Source: Actinomycetes bacterium
Lineage (GTDB): Bacteria; Actinomycetota; Acidimicrobiia; Acidimicrobiales; Palsa-688
Length of the DNA: 54,579 nucleotides
Assembly (NCBI GenBank): GCA_021809105.1
Contig: JAKBAM010000016.1
Coordinates: forward strand, 1 to 54,579
Reading direction: 5' to 3'
Below are positions 42,338 to 50,680 of this stretch, one piece after another. Position 1 is the stretch's first letter; every line of letters starts with the position of its first letter. Made by a program: the position numbers and the translations under genes. The notes under the pieces were generated by a model that did not search any database, was not told the origin of the DNA, and worked only from the letters and a program-made list of their open reading frames with translations.

Positions 42338-42387
42338 TTCCAGGTGGCACTTGGGTACCCCATGAGGTACCCAAGTGCCACCTGGAA
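42338..42387. terminator. 22-bp perfect inverted repeat between convergent genes
   Basis: The arms 42338-42359 and 42366-42387 are exact reverse complements, with loop CCATGA. It begins one base after the regulator's stop codon and lies between that gene and the convergent ald gene, so it probably terminates both. It has no U-run and is longer than usual. Confidence 0.55.
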
Positions 42388-42390
42388 CTC

Positions 42391-42430
42391 CGCGCCTCCA
42401 CGCGCCTCCACGCGCCTCCACGCGCCTCCA
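42391..42430. repeat. Four exact tandem copies of a 10-mer
   Basis: CGCGCCTCCA is repeated four times in a row, then breaks to CGCTCCACCC. It lies between the 22-bp hairpin and the ald stop codon (42480). A short variable repeat of unknown role. Confidence 0.8.
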
Positions 42431-42479
42431 CGCTCCACCCGACGCGGAAGCTCCGACTGCGCGCGAGCCGGGGTCCGCC

Positions 42480-43595
42480 CTACGCGAGCGCGGCTGCCGG
42501 CGCCACGGAGGGAAGAGCGTGTGCCTGGGCCACCGAAGCGTATGTGACCTGCCCATCCCAGGTGTTCAGCCCCGCAGCCAAGGCCGGGTCCGCTCTGAGA
42601 GCGGCACGCCAACCTAGGTTGGCGAGTTCGAGCGCATAGGGCAGTGTCACGTTGGTCAGGGCAAACGTCGACGTGTGCGGTACCGCCCCGGGCATGTTGG
42701 CGACGCAATAGAAGACCGACTCGTGCACCCGGTAGACAGGATCGGCGTGCGTGGTGGGTCGAGAACCCTCGAAGCAGCCACCCTGGTCGATAGCTATGTC
42801 GACGAGAACGGATCCGGGCTTCATTCGGGACACCATCTCGTCGGTGACCAGGGTCGGTGCCTTGGCCCCCGGGACCAACACGGCCCCGATGACCAGGTCG
42901 GCATCTATGACCGCGCGCTGCACCTCGTAGCTATTGGAGGCCACGGTCTGGCAGTGGCCCTGGTAGATCCGATCGGCCTCCCGCAGACGGGAGATATTAC
43001 GGTCGAGCAGCAGTACCTCGGCTTGCATCCCCAGGGCGATGGCCGCTGCGTTCATGCCAGAGACCCCGGCGCCGATCACGACCACTTTCGCGGCATAGAC
43101 GCCGGAGACGCCGCCCATGAGCACTCCGCGGCCGCCTCCGTCCCGCTGGAGGTGGTGGGCCCCGGCCTGGGGCGCCATACGGCCGGCGACCTCGGACATC
43201 GGCGCCAGCAGCGGGAGGCTCCCATCGGGGAGCATGACCGTCTCGTAGGCGATCGCGGTGGTGCCAGAGCGAAGGAGGGCGTCGGTGCAGGACCGAGAGG
43301 CGGCTAGGTGAAGGTAGGTGAACAGCACCAGGTCCTTGCGAAGCTGGTGGTACTCCTCTGCGATCGGCTCCTTGACCTTGAGCACCATCTCGGCCTCCCC
43401 CCAAGTCTCGTCCGCGGTGGAAACGATGGTGGCGCCCGCAGCCGAGAACTCTCCGTCAGGGATCGATGAGCCGACGCCAGCGCCCTCCTGGACGAGCACT
43501 CGGTGGCCGGCCTGGACGAGTTCGTGCACACCCGAGGGAGTGCAGGCAACCCGATATTCCTGGTGTTTGACCTCGCTCGGCACTCCGACGATCAT
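42480..43595 (-). CDS. ald: Alanine dehydrogenase
   Basis: 371 residues, full length. MIVGVPSEVKHQEYRVACTP is the family start; VLKVKEPIAEEYHQLRKDLV holds the catalytic Lys/His region; VVVIGAGVSGMNAAAIALGM is the NAD-binding fold; LVDIAIDQGGCFEGSRPTTH and FYCVANMPGAVPHTSTFALT close the active site. It reversibly deaminates L-alanine to pyruvate and ammonia. It is transcribed alone and convergent with the BldC-like gene. Confidence 0.96.
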   Translation of the reverse strand: MIVGVPSEVKHQEYRVACTPSGVHELVQAGHRVLVQEGAGVGSSIPDGEFSAAGATIVSTADETWGEAEMVLKVKEPIAEEYHQLRKDLVLFTYLHLAASRSCTDALLRSGTTAIAYETVMLPDGSLPLLAPMSEVAGRMAPQAGAHHLQRDGGGRGVLMGGVSGVYAAKVVVIGAGVSGMNAAAIALGMQAEVLLLDRNISRLREADRIYQGHCQTVASNSYEVQRAVIDADLVIGAVLVPGAKAPTLVTDEMVSRMKPGSVLVDIAIDQGGCFEGSRPTTHADPVYRVHESVFYCVANMPGAVPHTSTFALTNVTLPYALELANLGWRAALRADPALAAGLNTWDGQVTYASVAQAHALPSVAPAAALA

Positions 43596-43728
43596 CGAGT
43601 TACCTCCTGGCGCATCGAGCCCATCCGCGGCTCGGCGCGTCCTCCTTGAGGCCCCTCTCCCCTGAAGAGCAGGGGACGAATCACGCGGCCCGCTGGCCGA
43701 CTAGGTCCCGCGATCCTCGCCGATCACC

Positions 43729-43740
43729 GATAATGGGGGC
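43729..43740 (+). promoter_or_regulatory. -10 box of a leaderless promoter
   Basis: GATAAT at 43729-43734 lies 6 nt before the GTG at 43741. The -35 region is weak. Confidence 0.5.
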
Positions 43741-44154
43741 GTGGCCAGGACCAAGGACGAGGGCAGGGACGAGGACGACGGCAAGGAGAAGCGGGGGATT
43801 CGCCGCCGCATCTCGGAGCGGACCATGAAAGTCCCCTTCCTCCGGCGTAGGTACGTCAAGCGGGTGATCAAGTACATCGATAAATCGAAAGCGAAGGGGC
43901 GGCGGTTGCCGCCCGAGATGATGGAGCTGTCCCGCTTCTTGGCCAGGGTCCCGGAGGGCCAGCGAGCGCAGCGCCTGGAGGAGGCCCTCGCGACCCAACA
44001 GAGCGCAGACAAGGGGGACCAGGTGTTCAACCGCGACCTGCGGCGGGCGGCCGCCAACCAGCAGCGTCGGAGCGGCAAGAACCCTGCCGGTTACCGGCCG
44101 GGTTCGATGCCTCGCTCGCAGCAACCGGGTCGGCGCCCGTCGAAGCCACGCTGA
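43741..44154 (+). CDS. Basic protein of unknown function (137 aa)
   Basis: GTG at 43741 fits a leaderless mRNA. The 137 residues are highly charged: RRRISERTMKVPFLRRRYVK, RVIKYIDKSKAKGRRLPPEM and a C-terminal disordered basic tail (SGKNPAGYRPGSMPRSQQPG). Positive charge and lack of membrane segments suggest an RNA- or DNA-associated protein. I recognise no domain. It is 64 nt upstream of ychF on the same strand and could share regulation with it. Confidence 0.65.
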   Translation: MARTKDEGRDEDDGKEKRGIRRRISERTMKVPFLRRRYVKRVIKYIDKSKAKGRRLPPEMMELSRFLARVPEGQRAQRLEEALATQQSADKGDQVFNRDLRRAAANQQRRSGKNPAGYRPGSMPRSQQPGRRPSKPR

Positions 44155-44218
44155 GCCACGTCGGATCACTCTCCCCTACGCTGGTGAGCCCCCGAGCCTC
44201 GAGTGAAGGAAGCGCCCC

Positions 44219-45304
44219 GTGGGTCTTTCAATCGGCATCGTCGGCCTGCCCAACGTGGGCAAGTCGACATTGTTCAACGCCCTGACCCACAACGAGGTTC
44301 TGGCTGCCAACTATCCCTTCGCCACCATCGACCCCAACCTGGGCGTGGTCGGCGTTCCCGACGGACGCTTGGAGCGCCTGGCCGAGCTGTACAGGAGCGA
44401 AAGAGTCGTCCCCGCCGACGTCACCTTCGTCGACATCGCCGGCATCGTGCGGGGAGCGTCGGAGGGTGAAGGGCTGGGCAACAAGTTCTTGGCCGCCATC
44501 CGCGAGACCGACGCCATCTGCCAGGTGGTCCGGGCCTTCGAGGACGACGACGTCGTGCACGTCGACGGCAAGGTGTCACCCGAGGCCGATATCGCCACCA
44601 TCAATACGGAGCTGATCCTGGCGGACCTGCAGACCGTCGAGAACCGGCTCGGAAAGCTGGCCCGGGAGGCCCGCATGAAAGCGGATCTGGCCCCGGCGCT
44701 GGCCGCTACCACCAAGGCTCGAGACGTCCTCGATGGCGGCCGGACGATCTCCGCGGCGGTGGCAGCGGGCGAGGTGGACGCCGAGCTCCTCCGCGACCTC
44801 CACCTGCTCACGGCCAAGCCGTTCCTGTACGTGTTCAACGTCGACGAGGACCACATCGGGGACGATCTCATGCGCTCCGAGCTGGCCTCCTTGGTTGCGC
44901 CGGCGGAGTCGGTCATGCTGTGCGCCCAGATCGAAGCCGAGCTGGCCACCCTCGGTGGTGAGGACGCGACCGAGCTGTTGGGTGGCTACGGCCTCGAGGA
45001 GCCCGGGCTGGCCCGCCTGGTCCACATCGGTTTTCGGACGCTCGGGCTGCAGACCTACCTCACGGCCGGCCCCAAGGAGGCCCGAGCGTGGACCATCCGC
45101 ATCGGGGACACCGCACCAGTCGCAGCCGGGATCATCCATACCGATTTCCAGCGCGGCTTCATCAAGGCGGAGGTGGTCGGCTACGACGACCTGATGGCCG
45201 CCGGATCCGTGGCCGCGGTCCGTGCCGCCGGCAAGGCGCGGATCGAGGGCAAGGACTACGTGATGCGCGACGGGGACGTCGTGGAGTTCCGCTTCAACGT
45301 GTGA
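44219..45304 (+). CDS. ychF: YchF-type (Obg-family) ATPase
   Basis: GTG at 44219 gives 361 residues. GLSIGIVGLPNVGKSTLFNA is the P-loop, FVDIAGIVRGASEGEGLGN is G3, and the usual NKxD is replaced by NVDE (FNVDED), the hallmark of ATP-preferring YchF/OLA1. The C-terminal TGS domain includes ARAWTIRIGDTAPVAAGIIH and RIEGKDYVMRDGDVVEFRF, ending NV. It binds ribosomes and affects oxidative-stress responses. The last 19 bases of the gene are repeated exactly at 46766-46784. Confidence 0.95.
   Translation: MGLSIGIVGLPNVGKSTLFNALTHNEVLAANYPFATIDPNLGVVGVPDGRLERLAELYRSERVVPADVTFVDIAGIVRGASEGEGLGNKFLAAIRETDAICQVVRAFEDDDVVHVDGKVSPEADIATINTELILADLQTVENRLGKLAREARMKADLAPALAATTKARDVLDGGRTISAAVAAGEVDAELLRDLHLLTAKPFLYVFNVDEDHIGDDLMRSELASLVAPAESVMLCAQIEAELATLGGEDATELLGGYGLEEPGLARLVHIGFRTLGLQTYLTAGPKEARAWTIRIGDTAPVAAGIIHTDFQRGFIKAEVVGYDDLMAAGSVAAVRAAGKARIEGKDYVMRDGDVVEFRFNV
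45286..45304. repeat. ychF 3'-end direct repeat, left copy
   Basis: GTTCCGCTTCAACGTGTGA, the final codons of ychF with its stop, is identical to 46766-46784. The 1.48 kb between them carries vapBC. Confidence 0.8.
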
Positions 45305-45803
45305 GGTAGGCCCCTGTGGCCATGAAAGTCCTGCTCAGAGGCGTCAAGGGCCGGTCCCTCCCGGCCTGTCGGTCCTCAGCCAGTCCTGAGCGCTGTGAGC
45401 GGCGCTGCCCAGGCTAGGGCGGCTCTGCTGCCGCCGAGCCCGCAGACGGTATATCGGCGCTGATTTGTGCGGACGACTTCCGAGCACCTGTCGCAGCTGC
45501 CGTGGCCGAGCCCGACAGGTTTCACCAAGCCGAGATCGAGCCCGCCGGCGACGCGCTGACGCACCTCGAGATCGCAGGCATCCTCCCCAGCGCCGCCCAA
45601 TCCGGAAAATCACTGCCGCCACCTGGGCGTTCAATCCTGGAGCGAGACGACGTCGCCTGGCGGTACGGCGGGCAGGCCGCCCGCTCAGCGGTGGCACCGG
45701 CCGATCGTGACGCTCATCTTTTCGGCCGGCATCGATGCTGACCACTCGGGTGCGCGTGGCGCAAGGATCCCGCTAGAGACACCGACAGGCTCTCGGCTGT
45801 CTG
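45305..45803. other. Stretch without a supportable gene
   Basis: Frames here (for example 45502-45741 plus) have no family motif, no good ribosome-binding site and no consistent coding bias. It is likely non-coding or decayed DNA of the inserted segment after ychF. Confidence 0.5.
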
Positions 45804-46181
45804 CTATGGCTCGATCTCGGCGTCAGCGAGCAGATCGAGACGGCGGGCGACCATGGCGAGCCGTTTGTCCGCCGTCCACATCCGAGCGTCCGCAGTGAGC
45901 CGGGTGGCGGCGAGAAGGTGGGCGTCGACGTACCCGATGCCCAACCCGTAGAGCTGCTCTGCCTCGATCAAGCCGAGGACCTCGGCATCGGTGGCGATCT
46001 CGGCCGATGGGAGGCCGGCCAGCAGACCCAGGATGTCTTGCCGCTGGGACAGGTGGCCGAGGGCCAGTTCGCCTGTCACCCACGGGTGAGCCAGCACCAA
46101 GCCGTGGTCGAGTAGGTGGACCATCTCCGGCTCACCGACCCGGAGATGGTCCACCCATACGGAGGTGTCGACCAGGATCAC
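45804..46181 (-). CDS. vapC: VapC PIN-domain toxin
   Basis: 125 residues: MILVDTSVWVDHLRVGEPEM supplies D5; E38 (WVTGELALG), D86 (YVDAHLLAA) and D105 (TADKRL) complete the acidic metal site of PIN RNases. The length is typical. VapC toxins cut specific tRNAs or rRNA. It overlaps vapB by 4 nt. All four acidic residues are present, unlike the stub at 2241-2339. Confidence 0.92.
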   Translation of the reverse strand: MILVDTSVWVDHLRVGEPEMVHLLDHGLVLAHPWVTGELALGHLSQRQDILGLLAGLPSAEIATDAEVLGLIEAEQLYGLGIGYVDAHLLAATRLTADARMWTADKRLAMVARRLDLLADAEIEP

Positions 46182-46375
46182 TGAGGCTCGGGGCGGCGGC
46201 GAGGCGGGGCCGTCAGCCCACGCTCACTGCCACCGAGCCGGGCTAGGCGCCGGGCACTCTCCCGCTCGATCAACGCTCGCAGTGCTTGGCGTACCAGGGC
46301 GCTCTTCTCGGAGGTCCCGGTAAGACGCTGCGCCTCGGCGAGGAGGTCGTCATCAAGAGCAAGCGTCGTCCTCAT
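46178..46375 (-). CDS. vapB: VapB antitoxin
   Basis: 65 residues: MRTTLALDDDLLAEAQRLTG is the RHH-type DNA-binding start of VapB antitoxins (DUF2191-like), ALVRQALRALIERESARRLA is the helix, and the Pro/Arg-rich C-terminus (LTAPPRRRPEPQ) binds the toxin. It precedes vapC in the usual order with a 4-nt overlap. A near-palindrome (46399-46418) lies directly upstream. Confidence 0.9.
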   Translation of the reverse strand: MRTTLALDDDLLAEAQRLTGTSEKSALVRQALRALIERESARRLARLGGSERGLTAPPRRRPEPQ

Positions 46376-46398
46376 GGCTACCTTTCAGGCACGCATAT

Positions 46399-46418
46399 AG
46401 ACATCACATGATGAGTCT
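46399..46418 (-). promoter_or_regulatory. Operator candidate of vapBC
   Basis: AGACATCACATGATGAGTCT is an imperfect palindrome around CATCA-CA-TGATG with AGA/TCT outer ends, 24 nt before the vapB ATG. It probably binds VapB or the VapBC complex. Confidence 0.5.
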
Positions 46419-46765
46419 AGTTGTGCCACGCGTCGAGTACGACGCCTACGTCGCAGCACCCGTGATCAGGGACGGACGCGTGCATGTCCAGGGGGGCGCG
46501 TGGGCCAACTCCGGCGTCGACCTCGATGGTCGGGCGCACGTTGACGGTTAGCGTTCCTTCCCTCCTGCCGGGTGGTGGCGTTTGTGTCATGCCTCGAGGC
46601 CGTCCTGCTCCGATCGGCGTGGATGACTGCGGCCGCTCGTCGGGCCCCTTGTGGTGCGCGACGGGCTGGCTGCGGTGATGGAGTGGGGGGCCGAGCACGG
46701 CGAGCTCAGCCGTTGGCCGGCGGACGGTCAGGCGCTTGCCCGTCGGGCTCGGTCCTGGCCAGAAC
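46419..46765. other. Stretch without an established gene, right part of the inserted segment
   Basis: A GTG at 46422 opens a 42-codon frame divergent from vapB, ending GRAHVDG; it has no recognised family. A second frame near 46670 reads VMEWGAEHGELSRWPADGQA and runs into the repeat at 46766. Either could be a gene end, but I cannot support it. Confidence 0.4.
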
Positions 46766-46784
46766 GTTCCGCTTCAACGTGTGA
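46766..46784. repeat. ychF 3'-end direct repeat, right copy
   Basis: GTTCCGCTTCAACGTGTGA, exact match to the end of ychF at 45286-45304. The sequence to its left is unrelated to ychF, so this is a 19-bp duplication, not a second gene. The stop codon of the convergent EamA gene lies inside it. Confidence 0.8.
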
Positions 46785-47739
46785 CTCGGATCGTACGGTC
46801 CCCCCGTACCAGCGCGATGCCGGCCACAACCAGTGCACTGCCAGCGAGCTGCGTGACGGTCAGGCGCTGGCCGAGCAGCAACCATGCGTAGATGATCGCG
46901 AAGATGACCTCTGCCAAACCGACGAACGATGCCACCCTGGCACCGAGCGCACGTGCCGCCGCGATACCCGTGACGTAGGCGAAGGCTGCGGCAATGATGG
47001 CGAGGCCGAAGACCGGCACCAACCAGCTCACGCGGTCGTGGGCCAGGACGACTGGTACACGAGGCGCGACCATCGGCACCATGCCGACTGCGCCCGCGAT
47101 CACCATCCCCACCGCACCCACGCCCAGGCCGCCCCAGGCTACGACCAGCGGGGGAAGTGCCTCGTCGTCGGCGGCGGAGACGACGAAGTAGACCGCCAAC
47201 CCGACAGCCGCGCCGAGGCCCCAAAGGACACCGACCGAGTCGATCCGCTGGGTGCTGGTGAGGTCGAGTACCAGCAGCAGTCCGACCATGGCGACGATCG
47301 AGCCGACAGATGTCAGCCATCCTGGGGCCTGGCGGTGACGACCCCACTGCCAGGCAATCACGAGAAGGGCGCCGGAGTACTCGAGCAGGAGGGCGATGGC
47401 GACCGACAGATGCTGCACCGCCTGGAAGTAGCACAGTTGGCAGCCGGCGACTGGCACCAGGCCGTAGAGGAATACGGTACGAGCGCCCGCCCTCCAGGGT
47501 TGCCGGCACCGCCGAAGCTGCCGCGATGCCGGGACGGTCAGGACCAGCGCGGCGACGAGGAGGCGGATACTGACCGCGGCGGCTGGGCTCCATCCGGCCC
47601 GCAGAAGGCTGGTGGCAAACGACCCTGAGGTTCCGAACATGGCCGCCGACAGCAACGCCGTGGCCACGCCCCGCTGCGGCGGTTGTGCGTCCGGCCCCGA
47701 GGTGCAAGGTTGTAAGGAGTCTCGGTACGCTACGACCAT
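46774..47739 (-). CDS. EamA/DMT-family transporter
   Basis: ATG at 47739 (or GTG at 47745) gives 321 residues with about ten membrane helices in two EamA repeats: GVATALLSAAMFGTSGSFAT opens the first, YFQAVQHLSVAIALLLEYSG is its helix 4, and FAYVTGIAAARALGARVASF and VGLAEVIFAIIYAWLLLGQR belong to the second. Such proteins export metabolites or amino acids. It is divergent from the CGNR regulator. Its stop codon falls in the ychF-derived repeat at 46766-46784, so insertion may have set its present C-terminus. Confidence 0.88.
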   Translation of the reverse strand: MVVAYRDSLQPCTSGPDAQPPQRGVATALLSAAMFGTSGSFATSLLRAGWSPAAAVSIRLLVAALVLTVPASRQLRRCRQPWRAGARTVFLYGLVPVAGCQLCYFQAVQHLSVAIALLLEYSGALLVIAWQWGRHRQAPGWLTSVGSIVAMVGLLLVLDLTSTQRIDSVGVLWGLGAAVGLAVYFVVSAADDEALPPLVVAWGGLGVGAVGMVIAGAVGMVPMVAPRVPVVLAHDRVSWLVPVFGLAIIAAAFAYVTGIAAARALGARVASFVGLAEVIFAIIYAWLLLGQRLTVTQLAGSALVVAGIALVRGDRTIRVTR

Positions 47740-47777
47740 GACCACCCACGGTAGAGGTTCGCCCGACAGGAGTCAAC

Positions 47778-48416
47778 TTGCTATTTGCCCATGACACAGC
47801 AAGGGCCCTGCACGCGGCGGCGACCTTGGTCAACACCGGCCAGAACGGCTTCGACGTTTTGGCGGACATCGCCGCCCTGGACCGGTGGATCGGCGAGGAG
47901 GGATGGACCGGGGCGCGCCGGGGTGACCAGCGGGAACTCGACGAGGTTCGCGCCTTACGCCGCCGCCTGCGCCGGCTCTGGGCTTTGGACGAGGCCGGCG
48001 TGGCGGCGGAGGTGAACGAGATGCTGCGGGCGGCCAACGCCCTACCCCAACTGGTGGCCCACGACGGCTGGCCCTTCCATCTACACGCCACCCCCCAGGG
48101 CGCCCCCCTCGTCGACCGCATGGCCGTCGAGGCGGCAATGGCCCTCGTCGATGTCGTTCGCCAGGGCGAGCTCAGCCGGCTGCAGGTGTGCAGAGCCACC
48201 GATTGCGCCGACGTCCTGGTCGACCTGTCCAAGAACCGGTCACGCCTCTACTGCTCCACCTCCTGCACCAACCGGATGAACGTGGCGGCCTACCGCTCCC
48301 GCCGGGCCGGGACCCCAGCTGAGCCGCGCCCGAGCCCGGACGCGCCGCCGCCGGCGGCTCCCCGAGGGGCGCCCGCCGGCGGAGGCCGAAACGCTAGATG
48401 CGCGATACGTCAGTGA
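47778..48416 (+). CDS. ABATE/CGNR zinc-finger transcription regulator
   Basis: TTG at 47778 with AGGAG at 47768-47772 gives 212 residues. The N-terminal ABATE-type region (LLFAHDTARALHAAATLVNT, DVLADIAALDRWIGEEGW) is followed by a CGNR finger: CRATDCADVLVDLSKNRSRL then YCSTSCTNRMNVAAYRSR (C-x5-C ... C-x3-C, with TNR in place of GNR). The C-terminus is Pro/Ala-rich. These proteins are thought to be stress- or ligand-responsive regulators. It is divergent from the EamA exporter with a 38-bp gap, so that gene is its likely target. Confidence 0.88.
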   Translation: MLFAHDTARALHAAATLVNTGQNGFDVLADIAALDRWIGEEGWTGARRGDQRELDEVRALRRRLRRLWALDEAGVAAEVNEMLRAANALPQLVAHDGWPFHLHATPQGAPLVDRMAVEAAMALVDVVRQGELSRLQVCRATDCADVLVDLSKNRSRLYCSTSCTNRMNVAAYRSRRAGTPAEPRPSPDAPPPAAPRGAPAGGGRNARCAIRQ

Positions 48417-48435
48417 CGCAGGAGCATTGGGATGC

Positions 48436-49854
48436 CTAGTCCTCGGGCGTCGCTTCGGGTGCCTCCTCGGCAGGGGCCTCGGATGTCCACACCGGCTCAC
48501 TCGACGCCGCCGGAGCGGAGGGCTCAGGCTCGGCGTCGCCGCCGGTCTTCTCCAGGTACTCCGCCCATGCCGCCTGGGCCTCGGACTCCGGCTCGAACTC
48601 GAACGCCGGTCCGACGTAGTTGCCCTGCTCGTCGTAGGTGTGCTCGCCGAAGGCCTCACGGTACTCGGCAGCCACCTCGCCGCCCTCGGCCGCCTGCTTG
48701 ATGGAGAGGCTGATGCGCCGGCGCTGCAGATCTATGTCGATGATCTTGACCCACAGCTCCTCTCCGGGGGTGACCACCTGCTCGGGCAGGTCGACGTGGT
48801 GGGCGGCCATCTCCGAGATGTGAACGAGACCCTCGATGCCCTCCCCCACCTGCACGAACGCACCGAACGGCACCAGCTTGGTGACCCGGCCGTACACCAG
48901 CTCCCCGACCCGGTGGGCGTCGGCGAACTCCTGCCACGGGTCTTGCTGGGTGGCCTTGAGTGACAGGCTGATGCGCTCGCGGGACAGGTCCACGTCGAGG
49001 ACTCGGACTTCGACCTCGTCACCGACGGCCACGACCGAGGACGGGTGGTCGACGTGCTTCCAGGACAGCTCCGAGACGTGAATGAGGCCGTCCATGCCGC
49101 CGAGGTCCACGAAGGCACCGAAGTTGACGACCGATGACACCACGCCGTGGCGAACCTCGCCGGGCTTCAGGTTGGTGAGGAACTCGTCGCGCTGCTCCTT
49201 CTGGGTCTCCTCCAGCCAGGCCCGGCGGGACAGGACCACGTTGTTGCGGTTCTTGTCCAGCTCGATGATCTTGGCCTCGAGGTTGCGCCCCACGTAGGGC
49301 TGCAGGTCTCGGACCCGGCGCAGCTCTACCAACGAAGCGGGCAGGAAGCCCCGAAGGCCGATGTCGAGGATCAGCCCGCCCTTGACCACCTCGATGACCG
49401 GACCGGCCACGACGCCGTCGCGCCCCTTGATCTCCTCGATCGTGCCCCACGCTCTCTCGTACTGGGCCCGCTTCTTGGAAAGGATCAGCCGCCCCTCCTT
49501 GTCCTCCTTCTGCAGGACGAGCGCCTCGATGTGGTCGCCCATGGAGACGATCTCGCTCGGGTCGACGTCGTGGCGGATCGACAGCTCGCGCGACGGGATC
49601 ACGCCCTCGGACTTGAACCCGATGTCGAGGAGGACTTCGTCCTTGTCGACCTTGACGACGGTGCCAGAGACGATGTCGCCGTCCTCGAAGTTGACGATCG
49701 TGCCGGCAATGGCGTCTTCGAGGGACATGCCGGCAAGGTCGTCGGCGACGATTGCGCGCGGCGTGTAGGTACCGGCCTCGTCGAAGCTGCCCATCCCGGT
49801 CACGGACGGGTCATCCTCGGGAGAAAGGGGCGGAGCAGTGGTGGTATCGGACAT
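48436..49854 (-). CDS. rpsA: 30S ribosomal protein S1
   Basis: 472 residues, with four S1 (OB-fold) RNA-binding domains: around residues 53-120 (GDIVSGTVVKVDKDEVLLDI), 138-203 (GLILDIGLRGFLPASLVELR), 222-292 (NFGAFVDLGGMDGLIHVSEL) and 308-380 (VPFGAFVQVGEGIEGLVHIS). An acidic tail (EPSAPAASSEPVWTSEAPAE) ends it. S1 helps mRNA bind the ribosome. In an organism with many leaderless mRNAs its role may be smaller. Size and domain count are typical for Actinobacteria. Confidence 0.97.
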   Translation of the reverse strand: MSDTTTAPPLSPEDDPSVTGMGSFDEAGTYTPRAIVADDLAGMSLEDAIAGTIVNFEDGDIVSGTVVKVDKDEVLLDIGFKSEGVIPSRELSIRHDVDPSEIVSMGDHIEALVLQKEDKEGRLILSKKRAQYERAWGTIEEIKGRDGVVAGPVIEVVKGGLILDIGLRGFLPASLVELRRVRDLQPYVGRNLEAKIIELDKNRNNVVLSRRAWLEETQKEQRDEFLTNLKPGEVRHGVVSSVVNFGAFVDLGGMDGLIHVSELSWKHVDHPSSVVAVGDEVEVRVLDVDLSRERISLSLKATQQDPWQEFADAHRVGELVYGRVTKLVPFGAFVQVGEGIEGLVHISEMAAHHVDLPEQVVTPGEELWVKIIDIDLQRRRISLSIKQAAEGGEVAAEYREAFGEHTYDEQGNYVGPAFEFEPESEAQAAWAEYLEKTGGDAEPEPSAPAASSEPVWTSEAPAEEAPEATPED

Positions 49855-49922
49855 TTAGTAGGGAGCCTTTTCTTTCCGGACGTTGGGCACGTGCGCGCCC
49901 GATGTCCAGCGTATCGCAGTGG

Positions 49923-50624
49923 TCAGTGGCTCTTCTTCGCGACGAGGAGCCATTCTGGATGCTCGAGATCGGGTGGCCGGGCGGCGTATGACCCCGGGGT
50001 CACTGACCACAGGTCCCGCGCCTCCAGGCCGGCCCCGATGGCCATGAGACGCAGCTCCCGGGGCGTGAAGCAGGTGGTCCACAGGTCGAAGGCGGCTTCG
50101 GTGCCGGCGGGATCGCGCACCGTGGCCCGCTCGTGGTTGACGCCAGCGTCGGCGTCGAAGGTGTCGCCCTCGTCCAGGTAGCGAACGGCGAAGTAGGCAG
50201 AGAAAGCCGACAGCGCCAGGCAGCCGCCCGGGCGGAGGACCCGCGCCATCTCGCCCAGCGCGGCCGGCTCGCCGTGGCCTCCGAGCAGCCCGAAACCGCC
50301 CTGGCACAAGCAGATGACGGCGTCGAAAGAAGAGGTCGGGAAAGGGAGTGTCCTGGCGTCACCCCGGACCCACCGGCCACGCCCCCCGGCGCGCAGGAAG
50401 GCCGCCGAGATGTCCAGCCCGACCACATCGAACCCCCTCGCCCGCAGGGCCAGGCTGTGGCGGCCGGGACCGCAACCAACATCCAGGATCCTTTCCCCAC
50501 CTCCGAGATCGAGTACTCCGCTCAGGAAGCCCACCTCCTGCTCCGTTCCCTTGGTGAACGAGTAGCGCAAGTACGCCCGACCGGCGTGCGCTGCGAGCAC
50601 CTCGAACTCCCTCCCGTGGACCAC
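49923..50624 (-). CDS. Class I SAM-dependent methyltransferase
   Basis: 233 residues from a GTG. ERILDVGCGPGRHSLALRAR is motif I, FDVVGLDISAAFLRAGG motif II, FDAVICLCQGGFGLLGG motif IV and RVLRPGGCLALSAFSAYFA motif VI. C-terminal CFTPRELRLMAIGAGLEARD supplies the usual motif. The substrate is unknown. It is divergent from the EAL gene, in a 57-bp promoter region. Confidence 0.88.
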   Translation of the reverse strand: MVHGREFEVLAAHAGRAYLRYSFTKGTEQEVGFLSGVLDLGGGERILDVGCGPGRHSLALRARGFDVVGLDISAAFLRAGGRGRWVRGDARTLPFPTSSFDAVICLCQGGFGLLGGHGEPAALGEMARVLRPGGCLALSAFSAYFAVRYLDEGDTFDADAGVNHERATVRDPAGTEAAFDLWTTCFTPRELRLMAIGAGLEARDLWSVTPGSYAARPPDLEHPEWLLVAKKSH

Positions 50625-50668
50625 GGTGAGAGGGTAGGTGTCCCCTCAAGCCCACGGGCGGCGGCGCC

Positions 50669-50680
50669 GATAGTCCCAGG
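50669..50680 (+). promoter_or_regulatory. -10 box of a leaderless promoter (EAL gene)
   Basis: GATAGT at 50669-50674 lies 6 nt before the ATG at 50681. The -35 region is unclear. Confidence 0.45.

Noticed and set aside
42391..42430. Possible CRISPR array
   Set aside because: The units are 10 bp, directly adjacent and without spacers; this is a simple tandem repeat.
45502..45741. Possible 79-codon gene after ychF
   Set aside because: No ribosome-binding site, no motif, and equally long frames exist on the other strand; not supportable.
46706..48232. A 508-codon minus-strand frame
   Set aside because: It runs in a shifted frame through the EamA gene and antisense to the CGNR gene; its composition is Arg/Pro-rich noise.
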